DNA of 64,000 nucleotides from Pseudisothecium myosuroides (Eukaryota > Streptophyta > Bryopsida > Hypnales > Lembophyllaceae), in NCBI GenBank assembly GCA_951799445.1, contig OX637289.1:3884501-3948500 (forward strand), written 5' to 3'. The notes beneath the pieces are model-generated. The model was not told the DNA's origin. It did no database searches and worked only from the letters and a program-made list of their open reading frames with translations. Below are positions 11,621-23,799 of this stretch, piece after piece; the first letter of the stretch is position 1, and each line of letters starts with the position of its first letter. The position numbers and the translations under genes were made by a program.

Positions 11621-12289
11621 CACTAAAATTGGTAAATAGTGTTGGCAACACTAATTGTCCCACCTAACACTAATTGTGATTTGCAAGGTTAGTGTTAGAT
11701 CATTATTTACCAAATCTAACACTATTTTAGCTCGTTAGTAAAATCAGATGAATGACAGAGAGAGTCAAAATTTTTACGAGAGTGCATTTAGTGTTAGATG
11801 GGAACTAAATGAAATGACAAATCAATGGTGTCATCCAATGTTCAATCACATACATCAAAAAAAAGATATAGGCAACGGAAGTTTGAAATTTGAAATCAAG
11901 CGGCAAAGGAATCGGCGGGAAACCATGAAGTATATTACCCCCCCCCCCCTCCGTGGAAGGAGCCTCCTTCATGTGATAGAGCAAAGAGCTCCTCCACCTC
12001 TTCTTTCACAATCTCTCCACCGGACAATGAAGCAAGAAGTGTAGAAAACACAGTTTTCCAGGGAAGGGCCAAAGTTTGACGGCAAGAAGCGGAAAACACA
12101 GTTTCCCAGGGAAGATCCAGAGTATGACGGCAAGAGGCGGAAAATACAGTTTGTTAGGGAAGGGGCAGATTTTGACAGCGGGAGGTAAGTGCCCCAACAC
12201 TATTTACACATAAGTTGGAAAATAGTGTTGGGGGGTAAAAACAGATAACAACACTAATTATCACCCAACACTATTTACCAATTTTAGTG
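11621..12289. mobile_element. MITE with CACTAAAATTGG ends, TA duplication, 669 bp
   Basis: The ends CACTAAAATTGGTAAATAG and its inverse sit on TA (11619-11620, 12290-12291). Block D reads straight through (GTCTGTACTGGTGG near 52279). The CACTA start suggests CACTA and the TA target suggests Tc1/mariner; I cannot decide. It contains a 48-bp tandem repeat at 12046. Confidence 0.85.
12046..12189. repeat. 48-bp tandem repeat, three units
   Basis: Units begin AAAACACAGTTTTCC (12046), AAAACACAGTTTCCC (12094) and AAAATACAGTTTGTT (12142). Because 48 is a multiple of three, the minus strand shows a periodic ORF, which I regard as a by-product. Confidence 0.85.
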
Positions 12290-12477
12290 TACTGGTGGCA
12301 GCCGTGATCGCCATGGCTACCATATATATCCAGTGATTGTTACCAAGTTATGAACAGAAGAGCTTCTCATTTACATAATTGTAAGACATTTCTGGTTCTA
12401 ACATTGAACAATATCTTTCATATTTCATAGATTGAATTTCAGGTGATACTATTGTTTGATAAATCTGTAAGGCTGTA

Positions 12478-13347
12478 CAATGTCCTACCAAAAGTTCTTG
12501 CATTGTCTCTTAGTTCCCATACAAACACCTCCATTTTCAAATGTTATTTTTCAAAATTTTGGTGCAATTCATGCATCATTGAATTCCTATGTAGTCCCAA
12601 TTATGCATACCAAATTTCAACTTCAAAAAAATAGAGTTCCATTTTTAGTGAATTTTTTCATTTCATTTTTGTGGTTTTAGGTGATCATTTATTAAAAAAC
12701 ATTGGTAATGAATTTTTTAAATTTGATTGCGGAGACATATAGGGAACATCCATACACACATCTTTCCTTCAACCAGCATCTCCAAAAAAGTTTCACAATT
12801 CCTTCTAGGAAGAGTTCAATGTAAGGTGTCGTATCACCAAACTTTGTGAAATAGATATCTTTATATTTTAATTAGATTTTGCTACGTGACCTCTACACTA
12901 TATCTAATTTTGTACATTTGAGCATGATGGTACAATTACCTTGCCAAAATCTAATTATGATAAAAAGATATCTATTTTCCAAAATTAGGACATTGTCACC
13001 CCAACATTGAAATCTCTATAGTGAAAATTATGAAACTTTTTTAAGATGCTTGTTGAAGGAAAGATGTGTGTATGGATGTTCTCTATATATCTCCGCAATC
13101 AAATTTAAAAACTTCATTACCAATGTTTTTTAATAAATGATCATCTAAAACCATGAAAATGAAATGAAAAAATTCACCAAAAATGGAGTTCTGCTTTTTT
13201 GAAGTTGAAATTTGGTATGCATGATTGGAACTATGTAGGAATGCAATGATGCAAGAATTGCACCAAAATTTTGAAAAATAGCATTTGCAAATGGAGATGT
13301 TTGTATGGGAACTAAAAGACAGTGCAAGAACTTTTGGTAGGGCACTG
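12478..13347. mobile_element. Tc1/mariner-like foldback element, 870 bp
   Basis: The ends read CARTGYCCTACCAAAAG, with arms of about 320-330 bp (12478-12800 and 13020-13347) inverted around a loop of about 200 bp. It is flanked by TA (12476-12477, 13348-13349). Block D has the uninterrupted GGCTGTAAAATGTC near 53655. Similar ORFs on opposite strands (12443 and 13083) are the two arms, not genes. Confidence 0.85.
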
Positions 13348-13456
13348 TACAATGTCTGGTTCCTGACCACTGAATGAATTGCATGCCTTCTTGGAAATGG
13401 GTTTGCAAAGGCCCCTGTCAGTCCCCAAAGAAGTTATCATCAAAAACGAGCAAAAT

Positions 13457-13868
13457 TCGGGCTGACTGGCTCAACGCCACTAACCTCTGCGCCCTCTACC
13501 CAGATAAGATGGGCAAGTTCCTCAGACGGTTCGACAGTGTCTGGCTTCAGACCGAATTCTTCGGCACTAGACGTCAGCAACAGATTCAATGGAAACTTGA
13601 TCGGCCGAGCCTGGGCTCGTTTGATTGAGAGGCTCCGCCTCTCAATCGTTGTTACCTTGGTGGTTTCTACTGGGGCTGGTTCCCGTGTTTTTGCTGTTGT
13701 CTCTGGTGCTGAGGATTAGTATTAAAAAAAAAAAAGAAGTTAAAAGTGATTGAAGTGAAATTTGAGCCGTAGAAAAGCAAAATATTACCGCCGAAGGTTT
13801 GCCTTCTGGTTCCTGTACTGTTTCCCTTATCAATGGAAATTGTCCATGTTTCAAGAAAAAAAAAAAAA
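13457..13868 (+). mobile_element. Retroposed sequence with perfect 14-bp target duplication
   Basis: The direct repeat AAAACGAGCAAAAT occurs at 13443-13456 and 13869-13882, and block D has one copy (about 53752). A poly-A run ends the insert, and a second internal A-run lies at 13725-13736. The body is GC-rich and contains an open frame in its first 160 bases (PDKMGKFLRRFDSVWLQ). This could be a fragment of a host mRNA or of a LINE; I do not recognise it. Confidence 0.85.
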
Positions 13869-14741
13869 AAAACGAGCAAAATCAGTATCATGCCAAATTT
13901 GCTCCCTATTTTGTGGTTTGAGGTTTGTCAACATGACATTAATTAAGGTAACTCCCCCCATTCCCGACCAGTGACCCATTCCCGACCTATAGGTGCACGT
14001 ATTTCCGATCACGCTTAGAATGCAATTTTTTTTTTGTTTTCAAGGTTGGAACTAATAAATACATGACACATGTCCCAAGTTGTGAAAAAAAAGGAAATAA
14101 TGATTAGGTAAAAAGTTATTGAATGATCAGAATTGGAAGAGTCTAGACATTGGCCATGGGTCTGGCGCACTTTTTGCCTCCCAAAATTCATAGTAATTTC
14201 AATTCAAGCGATAAAATTACCAATTTTTTTGCAATCCATGTCATTTCTATTGATGTAAATCTGAAAAATATTTGTTTCTGCCTTCACTACTCCAGATCAT
14301 GTCGGAATTCCTTATTCGGTCGGTTATGGGGGGGTTACCTTATTCACCACCAGTAGTAGTCTGGGGTCCTTGAGATTCATGGTGAAACAGGCAATTTATG
14401 TACTAAGGTACGAGGCTCTAAAATGGCACGAGCATCAAGAACCGCCCCTATAAGTGGTTGTGAAATGGACATGAGGTGGTTCTAAAATTGACCTCTATAG
14501 TCATTGAATTAATCAAGGAAAAAAAACATTATTAATTGCAAGAACCAATCATTCTCTTTGCTTTCCTCATCTTTCTTTAGAAATGCAAGTGAATGGTTAT
14601 AAAAGACCTAGGGTCATAAATACAGATCTACGACCCAAATCGTTTGAAAATTCATATGTAATTTGTAAGTAATTCAAAAATGCTTGGAAAAATATGAAAC
14701 CACTTGTGTTAGATTCCTCTATTTTTCTTTTTTTGAAAAAT

Positions 14742-15011
14742 GGAGGACACTAAATCTTCCATTCAAAGTGGGCCTTGCGGGCCAAATTTACCCTTGGAAA
14801 AAACACAGGAATTTTTTATTCTTCATACAAATTTTTTTTTTGCAAATTTGGAATTCATATTTGGAATCAAAGAAACCAAATTAGCTAGAAGGAGTGTACA
14901 GCATACCCTAAACACGACTCAAAATAGAGGGTAAGATTTTACTTTTATTCTCGAGAATTTGCATTTTGACTCTCCTGGTCCCACTTCGAATGGAGGATTT
15001 AGTGTCCTGCC
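14742..15011. mobile_element. hAT-like MITE, 270 bp
   Basis: Inverted ends of about 30 bp (GGAGGACACTAAATCTTCC) are flanked by 8-bp repeats TGAAAAAT (14734-14741) and TAAAAAAT (15012-15019). Block D (about 55160) has the single target. An 8-bp duplication is characteristic of hAT. Confidence 0.7.
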
Positions 15012-15340
15012 TAAAAAATGAGCTCAAAATATTTCATCCTACATAACATTCGGTAGTAGTCACTGGCTTTGTCCTCCCCTAAACAAAATGGTGTGGAATA
15101 TACCACACCAAATCAATAGTTACAAGGACAAGTGTCAATAATTGTCAAAACTTAACTTGGTGCCAGCATCGCGACTGTACACTGCAAGTAGTGGCAAATT
15201 AAAAATTTCCAAATAAAACTGAAAACAAAACAATAGGAACATTTTAAAAAATGCTCATGGATTCATTGAGATTATTGATTTCAATGTTATTGTAGAATTG
15301 CCTCACTTTGAATTAGAATCCATTTATACATTGTGCTTTA

Positions 15341-15970
15341 GAAGTGAGAAGACAACTCTTTATATGCACATGGAGTGGTAGGAGGTAGAACAATCCATGT
15401 GGAATATGTAAATTAGAATTTGTAGTTTCTCAACTACCACTCATAGTTAAGTCAAAAGTAGAAATTGTGTTAAAAGTAGAATTTCAAACCTCATTTAGGC
15501 ATAGTAGAATAATTCTTTTCAAAAAAATTTGAACTTAAAAAAGTTGTTAAATGGAGACTAGTTTCACCTCCAAAAATCCGTTTGGGATTTTGAATCTCCA
15601 ATCAAAAAGTTATAGACAAATTTTGGAGAGGATTTTTAATGGACATTTTCTTTTAACACTTTTAAAAATCCATTCCAACCCCTCTCCGAAATTTGTCCAT
15701 AACTTTTGATTGGAGATTCAAAATTCCAAACGGATTTTTGGAAGTGAAACTTATATTCATTTACCAACTTTTTTTAGTTCAAAGTTTTTTGAAAAAAGTT
15801 ATTTTACTATGACTAAATGAGGTCTGAAATTATACTTTTAACACAATTTTTTGTTTTTGACTTAACTATGAGTGCATGAGAACCTACAAATTCTAATTTA
15901 TTTATCCCACATGGGTTGCTCTACCTCCTACCACCCCATGTGTATATGTAGAGTTGTCTTTTCATTCTCC
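15341..15970. mobile_element. Long foldback repeat (family H), arms about 300 bp
   Basis: GAGAAGACAACTCT with GTGGTAGGAGGTAGA on the left is inverted as TCTACCTCCTACCACC and AGAGTTGTCTT on the right. The arms meet near 15650. A relative lies at about 32480-32960. No coding capacity; the transcript would be one long hairpin. Confidence 0.75.
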
Positions 15971-16022
15971 AATCCAAAATAAGTTATTGATTGCAAATGT
16001 GAATTATGCATTAATGCATTAA

Positions 16023-16942
16023 CCCCTAAAGGCCCAAGGCATTTTCTGGCTCCAAAACCACTGAAAATTGCCATTTTTGCTGCAATCACTTCCTAAACCA
16101 AAAAAACCTTTTTTTTAGAATCTAACCATAGGATCTTGTACTTCACTTGTCTCAAATGATGTGGAAAAAATTTCATGAAGTTTGACCGTACGGATTGGAA
16201 GTTATTAGCGTTGAAGTTGGAAAAAGAAGTTTTTTTGAACTCTGGATTGCAATTTCAGATGACTTTGACGGCCATTTGTGGATTTTTTTTGCACTACACA
16301 CCATAAAATTAAAATTTTTTATGTTGAACATTTGAGTTGAGAGTCGGGAAAAAAAATTTCAGAATGTCAAAACTTGATTTTCACATATAAAAAAATTGTT
16401 AAGTAGAAGTAGGTCCAAAATTGAACAAAACACTAAATCTTCAATAGCTCTTAGATGGAATTAAAAAACCATAATCCCAACGGTGGGATTGTTCTTGCAA
16501 ACAAACTTAACCTTTTCAAAAAAAAAAATTTGAATTTTTTTGAAAATTGCATTCAAAAATGAATTTTATAAGTTGTTTTTTGAAGAAGACGCTTAGATTG
16601 CCCGAAAAACAAGATTGTCCACAACTTTCTCATTTTGAGTCCAAATAGAATGAATCAAAGCTTCAAATATAAACAAAAACATGATCTTTGAGAAAAAAAA
16701 TCGAAAAAAAAAAAATTCAATTTTTTAAAGTTTTTTTTTTCTGCCTGGCGAACTGCTTTTTTGACTTTGGGCGGCATAACTTTTTTTCCCAGGCACCAAT
16801 TGAAAAAAAAATTATATTTTTGGAAAGCTAATGAGATTTCCTATCCTCAAAAAAAATTCAAAAAATTAAGTCAAAATTTCAAGTCGCACGCGCCTGCCCA
16901 AAATCCCAAGTGTCCCCCGAGGGGACTTTGGGCCTTTAGGGG
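16023..16942. mobile_element. TTAA element T1 (subtype I), 920 bp
   Basis: The element runs CCCCTAAAGGCCCAAGG to its inverse CCTTTAGGGG and is flanked by TTAA (16019-16022, 16943-16946). The interior holds the palindrome AATCCCAACGGTGGGATT (16473-16490). No transposase. TTAA targets with CCC-starting ends are known from piggyBac; assignment here is inference. Confidence 0.85.
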
Positions 16943-16946
16943 TTAA

Positions 16947-18138
16947 GGTAAATCAGCCCATCGTGGTCAGAATTGCTAGTTTGCTCTTATGCCATGGCTG
17001 AGTTTTTTTAATTTTTCCCCACATACAGACAACTGTGAAAAATAGCGAGAGCAGTTGAAATTATATTTTTTCAACAAAGTATAAATTAGCTATAATTTTT
17101 TGAACTGTTCAGCCCAAAAGAGCCTGTAGACTACCCCAAAACCAACATGCAACTATATTCATAATGCTCACCTTACTCTTCTAAAGCAGTCAAAATATTT
17201 TTTGAAATGAAAGGCCTTAAAAAGTCACTTCCTATAGTAATTCAGTATGCTGAAATAGTTGGGTGTTCCAAATGATGGTTATTCTCAGTTTAGTTGGGTG
17301 TTCCTAATGATGGTCATTCCTTAGGTGTCTGTCATGGGTCATTTGACCATGATGGGCTGGTTTACCTTACTCATTGAACTTCTGGCCAACATCTTTCACT
17401 ACAAATTTTTGTTGATTTGTATATCTAGTTCTAAAATAAGAAAAGAAAATGAAATATACCATAACGTACTGTCGATCACTATCCTGATACCAAAGCTTAC
17501 ATTAATTATATGGGGATGAAAGTCATGAATGAGGACTCCAAAGAGGAAAGACAGCCTCTCTGAAGGCTACTGAATGTTATGTAGAAAATACATGAAAAGG
17601 TGGACCAGCCCTTAAATGTGCGGTTTCTGAGCCTCCTACCTAAAATAATATGGAGAGAATATCTAGTTGGAAGAAGACCATTCACATTTGTTTCAACATT
17701 CAACTTCATTGAAAAGACTTGTGTCACGTGCAGACCAGTAAGCTTACATGATGTTGGCTTATTATGCTGCATCACTTGTTTATTAGATTTTCAACTTGTC
17801 ACCATTGTTTGGCCTCTACTTTTTTTGATTCAATGGAGCCTTTTGACTTGCAGAATAATGTTATAATATTCTAGCTCCTCCTTCAGATGGTTTTCATGGA
17901 AGCAGGTGCTTGAGAGGTGCACTCCATCCATGTATCCTTATGCAAGGTAGGACCACCCATAGTCAGTCACTTAAAGCCATTTTCAGACAGATCATGAGCA
18001 GTATGAGCCAAATAAACTTTTTGCCATGAAGGAAGATAGGAAATTTTGGGACAACAAATTTTCCATACTTTTATTCCCAAAATTGAAATTTCAGTGATTT
18101 TTGGAAGCCAAAAAGTTGTCTGTACTAATAGTCAATAT
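16947..18138. other. Gene-free stretch with block C remnants
   Basis: Positions 17580-17950 match 54165-54835 of block D with changed order. Short ORFs on both strands are not supported by the paralogue. Confidence 0.5.
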
Positions 18139-18142
18139 TTAA

Positions 18143-19061
18143 CCCCTAAAGGACCAAGGCATTTTCTGGCTCCGAAACCACTGAAAATTGTCATTTCTGC
18201 TCCGATCACTATCTAAATCAAAAAAATCTTTTTTTTTAGAATCTAATCATAGGATCTTGTACTTCACTTGTCTCAGATCATGTGGTAAAAATTTCATGAA
18301 GTTTGACCATATGGATTGGAAGATATTAACATTCAAAGTTGAAAAAGTAAATAAATTTGAGTGCTAGTTTGCAATTTCAGGTGACTTTGATCGCCATTTT
18401 TGGAAACTTTTTGCACTACAAACCATAAGTTTAAATTTTTTTATGTTGAAAATTTGAGTTGAGAGTTGGAAAAAAAAATTCAGAAAAAAAACACTTGATT
18501 TTCATTCATTAAAAAATTGTAAAGTAGAAGTAGGTCCAAAATTGAAATAAACACTAAATTATTAATAACTCTAAGATGAAATTGAAACACCATAATCCCA
18601 ATGGTGAGATTGTTCTTGCCAACAAATTGAATCTTGCCAAAAAATAAATTTGAAATTTTTTGAAAATTGCATTTGAAAATGAATTCTATAAGTTGTTTTT
18701 TGAAGAAGATGCTTAAATTGCCCAAAAAACAAGAATGTTCACAACTTTCTCATTATTAGTCCAAATAGAATGAATCAAAGCTTCAGATGTAGACAAAAAC
18801 ATAATCTTTCAAAAAAAAATTAGAAATTAAAAAAATAAAAAATTTTGTGGTTTTTTTTTCTGCCCGGCGAACAACTTTTTTGATTTAGGGTGGCATAACT
18901 TTTGCTCCCGGGCACCGATTGGAAAAAAATTATATTTTTAGAAAGATACTAACATTTCCTATCTTCAAAAAAAGTTTCAAGAAATCAGGTCAAAATTTGG
19001 GGTCACACAAGCTTGCCCAAAATCCCAAAAGTCCCCCGAAGGGACTTTGGTCCTTAAGGGG
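18143..19061. mobile_element. TTAA element T2 (subtype I), 919 bp
   Basis: It is the same kind and orientation as T1, flanked by TTAA (18139-18142, 19062-19065). It aligns end to end with T1. Confidence 0.85.
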
Positions 19062-19065
19062 TTAA

Positions 19066-21304
19066 ACTCTTCCGATTTCGATCATAGTGTAATTACTTCT
19101 CTGCTCGCTACTTTCTATTTTCTTGCTCACTACTTTTGGGACATATGTGATAAGTCTATTAGTCCCAACTTTGAAAAGGGAGAAAAAAAAACATTCTAAG
19201 CTTTAGTTGGAAATTTGTTTCAACTTTGGTTGAAAATAGTTGCAACCTACAAGTTGGATATGGCTCCCTAGTTGGGAATGGATGGTCCTGCTTTAACCAT
19301 GTGTTTGAGTGAACACTGAGCAAAGGGATATTACTTGTCGATGTGGAGTGCAAAGTACAGTAGGTACCAATGAAAATGGCGCTTTTGCATTCCTAGGGAA
19401 AGAAATTTCAATGCAACCAACTTTAAAACCCTCATGAATGCTGAGAAATTGTTCTTTTGTCATGAAATTTTTGGCATGGGAACTTCTTTATATTAATAAC
19501 ATGTTTGCCATATTTTAGTGGGTCAAATCACACTCAAAGGTACCATTGAGATTACTTTTGTAGGACTAAGTATAGACTCCTTTTCTGAATTTTTAAAGCT
19601 ATAAATTATTTTGATGTTGTCATTTAAAAAAAAATTATGATTAAATATTATTACAATAAGCCTCTTTAATAAGTTGAATTTTTTTTTTATGGATAAAATC
19701 CTTAAAAAGAAGTAAATCACCAATTTTAAGGCTAAATTTAGTGTCTTTTTTTACAATATAGCACTTGAAAAGGATATTTTTATCCAAATTTTTTACACTT
19801 CTCAAATATACAACTATTAAAAAGGATTTTTAGTGATTAAAACTTGAACACAAAATAGTGTAATTTTTTAATTAATTAATTGATTATTGACTATTGACAA
19901 ATGATTGATTTAATCAAAAAAAAAAATTAAACATTCAATTCAAAAATAGCTTATGTAGCGCCTTTGACGTGAATAATATAAACACTTTTTATTTTGACAC
20001 ATTCAATCATCATTTGGATAATTTTATATATTAAAAAAGACGTTCACATATTTTTACTTTTGAATATTATAGGAAATTGAAAAATATTCAAATTATAGAA
20101 AAAGAGTCCTTTTCTACTATATTATATGATTATATAGGCACATGATTTTTTTGGATTGAATTACATTGTTATTCATTAGAAATTAGACTCCTTTTTGTCC
20201 ATTAAAAAACCTGATAGGCTGACACTGGAACTTCAATTGGACCACTAGTAAAGAATTTTTTATTTTATAATGAATAAATAAAATAGGAATCTTAAAAAGA
20301 CTTAAAATACTAGTCAGAAAGGACTAGACTACCTATAATTAATAGATTAGCTTTGAAAAACAATAGCTAGGAAGAAGTTACAATGCAAATTTCAGTGGGC
20401 CTGACTCCTTTTTTGGTACCTTTGAGTGTGATTTGATTGCAATGTCAAAAAACTTACCAAAAAAAAAGATATTCAATATCTACCAACATGTATAGTTGTA
20501 AGAAAATTTTCATTGCTTCCAACTTTGACACCCTCTCAAGTGCTGAAACTTTTTTTTCCCATGAATTTTTTATGAGATAATCTCTATGTTGATAACATAT
20601 GTGCCAAAATTCAAGGTCAAAAAATTCACACAAAAAAAGATATTTGAAATCTATCAATATGTGTAGCTGTGAAAAACAATTTTACTACTACCAACTTTGA
20701 CACTATTCCAAGGGTTGAAAAATTGTTTATTTACTATGAATTTTTTATTATAGAATCATCTCTACGTTAATAACATATTCTCTAAATTCAACCGTGTACA
20801 GTTGTGAGAATGATTTCACTACTACCAACTCGATACTATCTCAAAGGCTAGAAAAAAAACATTTTACCTTGAAATTTTTGGCATGAGATCATCTCTATAT
20901 TGATAAAATGTATGTTAAATTTCAAAGCGAAAAGGTTTAATGAAAAAAGATATTCTAATTCTAGCTACATGTGAAAAATATTGGTGAAGTATTTTAAAAT
21001 TTTACCACTCCCCTTACACTATGACCATTTTAACTCATAGAGTCTATGCTCACATGTTACCACTTCCTCTACACTATGATTATATATGTTAAAGGGGCAT
21101 GTTTCAGAGTGAAAAAATTGTGACAATCTAGTGCCCAACACCTTAAATTTAGAACAAGAATAGATTTAGAGTTTCCAATGTCCATTTTGAAAAGAGTGAA
21201 TTTCATGAAATTTTGTCATTTTAACAAATAAGGCAATCAATGTGTATATCCCATTGTGTGTTGTGCTGTGTGCCCAACGGTTTAAAGTCAGTCTATATTG
21301 TATC
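19066..21304. other. Gene-free, very AT-rich stretch
   Basis: Positions 19520-20440 carry inverted AAATCACACTCAAAGGTACC-like ends and may be an old insertion of about 0.9 kb splitting the repeat described at 20455. No gene is seen. Confidence 0.45.
20455..20990. repeat. Diverged tandem repeat, unit about 172 bp
   Basis: Successive units share AAAAAAAGATATT, a CCAACTTTGACAC phrase and CATGAATTTTTTAT, at about 20461, 20633 and (with a 40-bp deletion) 20794; a partial unit starts near 20940. A related unit lies at 19410-19500. Confidence 0.6.
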
Positions 21305-21306
21305 TA

Positions 21307-21558
21307 CACTAAGTAGTGAAATTAGGTTGCCCCGCGCTAATTTCTTGACATTCTACACTATATAAATATGTACAGTTAGTGTAGAAGGATGCAATAATGT
21401 AGGAACCTTATGTGTTGCATGGATTAGTGCACTTGTTCATGGCTCAGGTAACTTAGAGAATGGCATGTGCCTCCATCTGGACAAGCAATGAGTCATGAGG
21501 TAACTTCTCAGGTGAAGGCAACCTAATTGTTAAGGCAACCCAATTTCACTATTTAGTG
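21307..21558. mobile_element. MITE with CACTAARTAGTG ends, TA duplication, 252 bp
   Basis: Its inverted ends CACTAAGTAGTGAAATTAGG and inverse lie between TA dinucleotides. A second copy, with empty-site proof, is at 54186-54444. Confidence 0.75.
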
Positions 21559-21938
21559 TAGGTGATTCCAACAAAGAGAATTGGCAATTAGTGTACCGTG
21601 AGCTAGTTCATTTTCCAAAGTGGCGGTCAAAAATCAGCAAGTTATTGGTCATTATTTCAAAAAAAAAATCTATTTTAAATAAAACTGCAAGAAATAGCTG
21701 AAGATTATCAATGAAAAATTGTTTCCCAATAGAAAATTATAGATACAAGGTGGTATGTTGGGATCAAATTTCTCCCCAAAACACTGATCCCTGTAGTGGG
21801 ATTTTGCCTATGAAGCCCAGAAATAAACATTCAAAGGTACATTTCAGCTTCAATTTCTTAAGAATTTCTATTTTATTATATATTGGCAGAAACAATTAGC
21901 TGCTACGACCAAGCCAAAGCAACAAGTACTAAGCTTAA

Positions 21939-22555
21939 CCCCTAAATGCCCAAGACACCCAAATGTGGTGTCGAAGAAACTTTGAAGTTAAATAAAACCT
22001 TACCAAATTGCTATTTTTAGTAGTTTATATTTTTGAAAGATTCTTTTTGAAGTCTAGTTTTAGCATCAAAAATCTGATTTTGAAAATGAATGATTATGAT
22101 TTTTCTATTCAAGATTTTGTGCAAAGGTACCCATTGCAATCTTGGCTTTTTGTAGTGTTGAGGGCTCTTGGAAGTGAGCCTCAAATACATTAGATCTTGG
22201 AGAAAAAATCACACTAGAAATTAATTAAAAAAAATTGTAGAGTAGATTTTGAGAAGTCATAAATTGATTGGGGTTATATTTGTTAGGCCCTCAACCTCAT
22301 ATTTTTTTGGTCTTGAACTTTTTAGATTTGACATGCAAAAAGAGAACTCAAAGATTTTCATAGTTTTAACACCATGATGATCAAGCATTATAATCTTTTA
22401 ATCCTTAAATGATATTGTTGTGTTTTCTTTTCCTATGTGATCTCTAACATGTCTAGTTTGAATTTGTACGGTTACAATTCAAAAAAAATTGATTCAACTT
22501 ATTCAATTTAGAGCCAATTCCAAGAGGCTCAAAACAACCCTTGGGCATTTAGGGG
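21939..22555. mobile_element. TTAA element T3 (subtype IV), 617 bp
   Basis: Ends CCCCTAAATGCCCAAG and inverse are flanked by TTAA (21935-21938, 22556-22559). It is nearly collinear with T9 (42291-42933). The short ORF at 22008 recurs in T9 and belongs to the repeat. Confidence 0.85.
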
Positions 22556-22965
22556 TTAAGCTGAGATTGATCGTACCCAGACATTTTCTCCTAAGATAAT
22601 ATCCCTGCCCGGGTTTAAGTACCAGTTTGGATATAGTTTTTGTTTTTGTTGTTTTTCATTTTTCATTTTTTTTATTTTTCTGCTTCTGCCACAAATGAAC
22701 TAATGAACAAGCTGTATTCACAACAGATGAAAAACTCCTACTTCATGGAGTGGGTTTCCCATTTGTTCAAAAAACAAAAAAACAAAAAAACTCCTACTTC
22801 AGGTTTGAGAACTCCAATTCTTAGTTGGGTGACAACGAAACTACTCTATTTCCTCAAAAAATCCAGCCTTTGCTGTGGCGGCCAATATCGTAATATCCGT
22901 CATTGTAACAAATATGGGGTCTAGATATTCATTGGAAACAAAAACAATATCCCAGTTGAATTAAT

Positions 22966-23799
22966 TCACAATCCTTTACTCCACCCAGGTGGCAGTTGCT
23001 GATTCGCTCGATCCAACTGCTGCTGCAGCCTCGCAATGTGTTCCCCCATGTGGGTTCCCCTCTCGATGAGCCGCCGCTCTCTCGCCTGACTCGCTGCAGC
23101 CTCTCGAACCAACAAGAAGTTCCTCCGCTCCAATTCGTTCACACGGGCGTCAGTCCGCAACATCTGGTGGAGCTGCCAGTATCTCTCCTCCAGCTCTCGT
23201 CTCAAGATAGCGTTTCGTTGTACCAAATTGTTCACCTGAACTAGCAAATTAAGTCCCTCTATCGCCAAATCGTTCGCTCGGGCTCTTTGGACGTTATATG
23301 CATGAGACAGTTCGCTTATTGACCTCTGATATGCAGCGAGCGCAGGGCTTGGAGTGACCTCACTGCTTACTGAGTGAAAATTCTCCATGCCTGTAGCGTC
23401 GTCCGTGCTTGCAGTGGCCATGACCAAGAGTGGATTACTCGGGCGTGGTGGGGTCAGGCTGTGTGAAGCTGCACTCTCACCAGGACGGCCGTTGCCGTCG
23501 CTTGGCTCTTCACGAGCTCCTCCACCGCCATAAAGAGGAATGACGTTGAAGTCTCTTCGTAAGGTGTATTTGCAAACTGGGCATGGCTTCGGCCGATTTT
23601 GGAGCCACTTGTACATGCATGGCCAACAGAAGACGTGACCGCACGAGGTTGAAATTGGATCAATCGGGGGCTCCAGGCAGATGAAGCACTCCAGCACATT
23701 TGTACGCGTGGGAAAGTCAGCATCAATGGATGACAGAGTCAATTGCAAGTTTCCTTCCATATCGATCGATCGAGACTCTTGGACGTGATCAATGCTCAT
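22966..23799 (-). CDS. RMA/RNF5-like RING-finger E3 ubiquitin ligase, 277 aa
   Basis: This is an intact single-exon ORF. A C3HC4 RING lies at residues 38-76: Cys38, Cys41, Cys53, His55, Cys58, Cys61, Cys73, Cys76, with the FCWPCMYKWL core. After it comes NVIPLYG, matching the conserved (L/I)VPLYG of plant RMA and animal RNF5 proteins. Such proteins bind an E2 through the RING and transfer ubiquitin, usually at the ER. The family's C-terminal membrane anchor is missing: residues 150-270 are instead a long Gln/Arg/Glu-rich probable coiled coil ending GWSKGL. A soluble, oligomeric ligase is my inference. GC content is far above the flanks. It is head-to-head with the 25173 gene, 1.37 kb away. 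No TATA box was evident. Confidence 0.9.
   Translation of the reverse strand: MSIDHVQESRSIDMEGNLQLTLSSIDADFPTRTNVLECFICLEPPIDPISTSCGHVFCWPCMYKWLQNRPKPCPVCKYTLRRDFNVIPLYGGGGAREEPSDGNGRPGESAASHSLTPPRPSNPLLVMATASTDDATGMENFHSVSSEVTPSPALAAYQRSISELSHAYNVQRARANDLAIEGLNLLVQVNNLVQRNAILRRELEERYWQLHQMLRTDARVNELERRNFLLVREAAASQARERRLIERGTHMGEHIARLQQQLDRANQQLPPGWSKGL

Larger units (their letters stand above)
9690..14741. repeat. Segmental duplication block C (pairs with block D)
   Basis: Stretches of clear similarity, broken by lineage-specific insertions, match 39490 to 55150: 9690-9796 with 39490-39580, 11020-11160 with 44080-44163 and 52067-52120, 12290-12477 with 52285-53228, 13350-14390 with 53650-54140, and 14390-14740 with 54835-55150. 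Later pieces (17580-17950, 19300-19370) match 54165-55310 in a changed order, so local rearrangement followed. Together with A/B this makes one tandem duplication with a unit of about 24.6 kb. Confidence 0.85.

Noticed and set aside
12443..13408. Apparent gene pair with similar proteins on opposite strands
   Set aside because: The similarity comes from the inverted arms of the 12478-13347 foldback element.
16019..16030. Telomere-like CCCTAAA in the TTAA ends read as interstitial telomere repeats
   Set aside because: Only a single unit is present at each element end; there is no tandem array.
22640..22924. 94-codon ORF beside the RING gene
   Set aside because: Low-complexity Phe/Lys-rich, no paralogue or motif; it lies in simple T-rich sequence.
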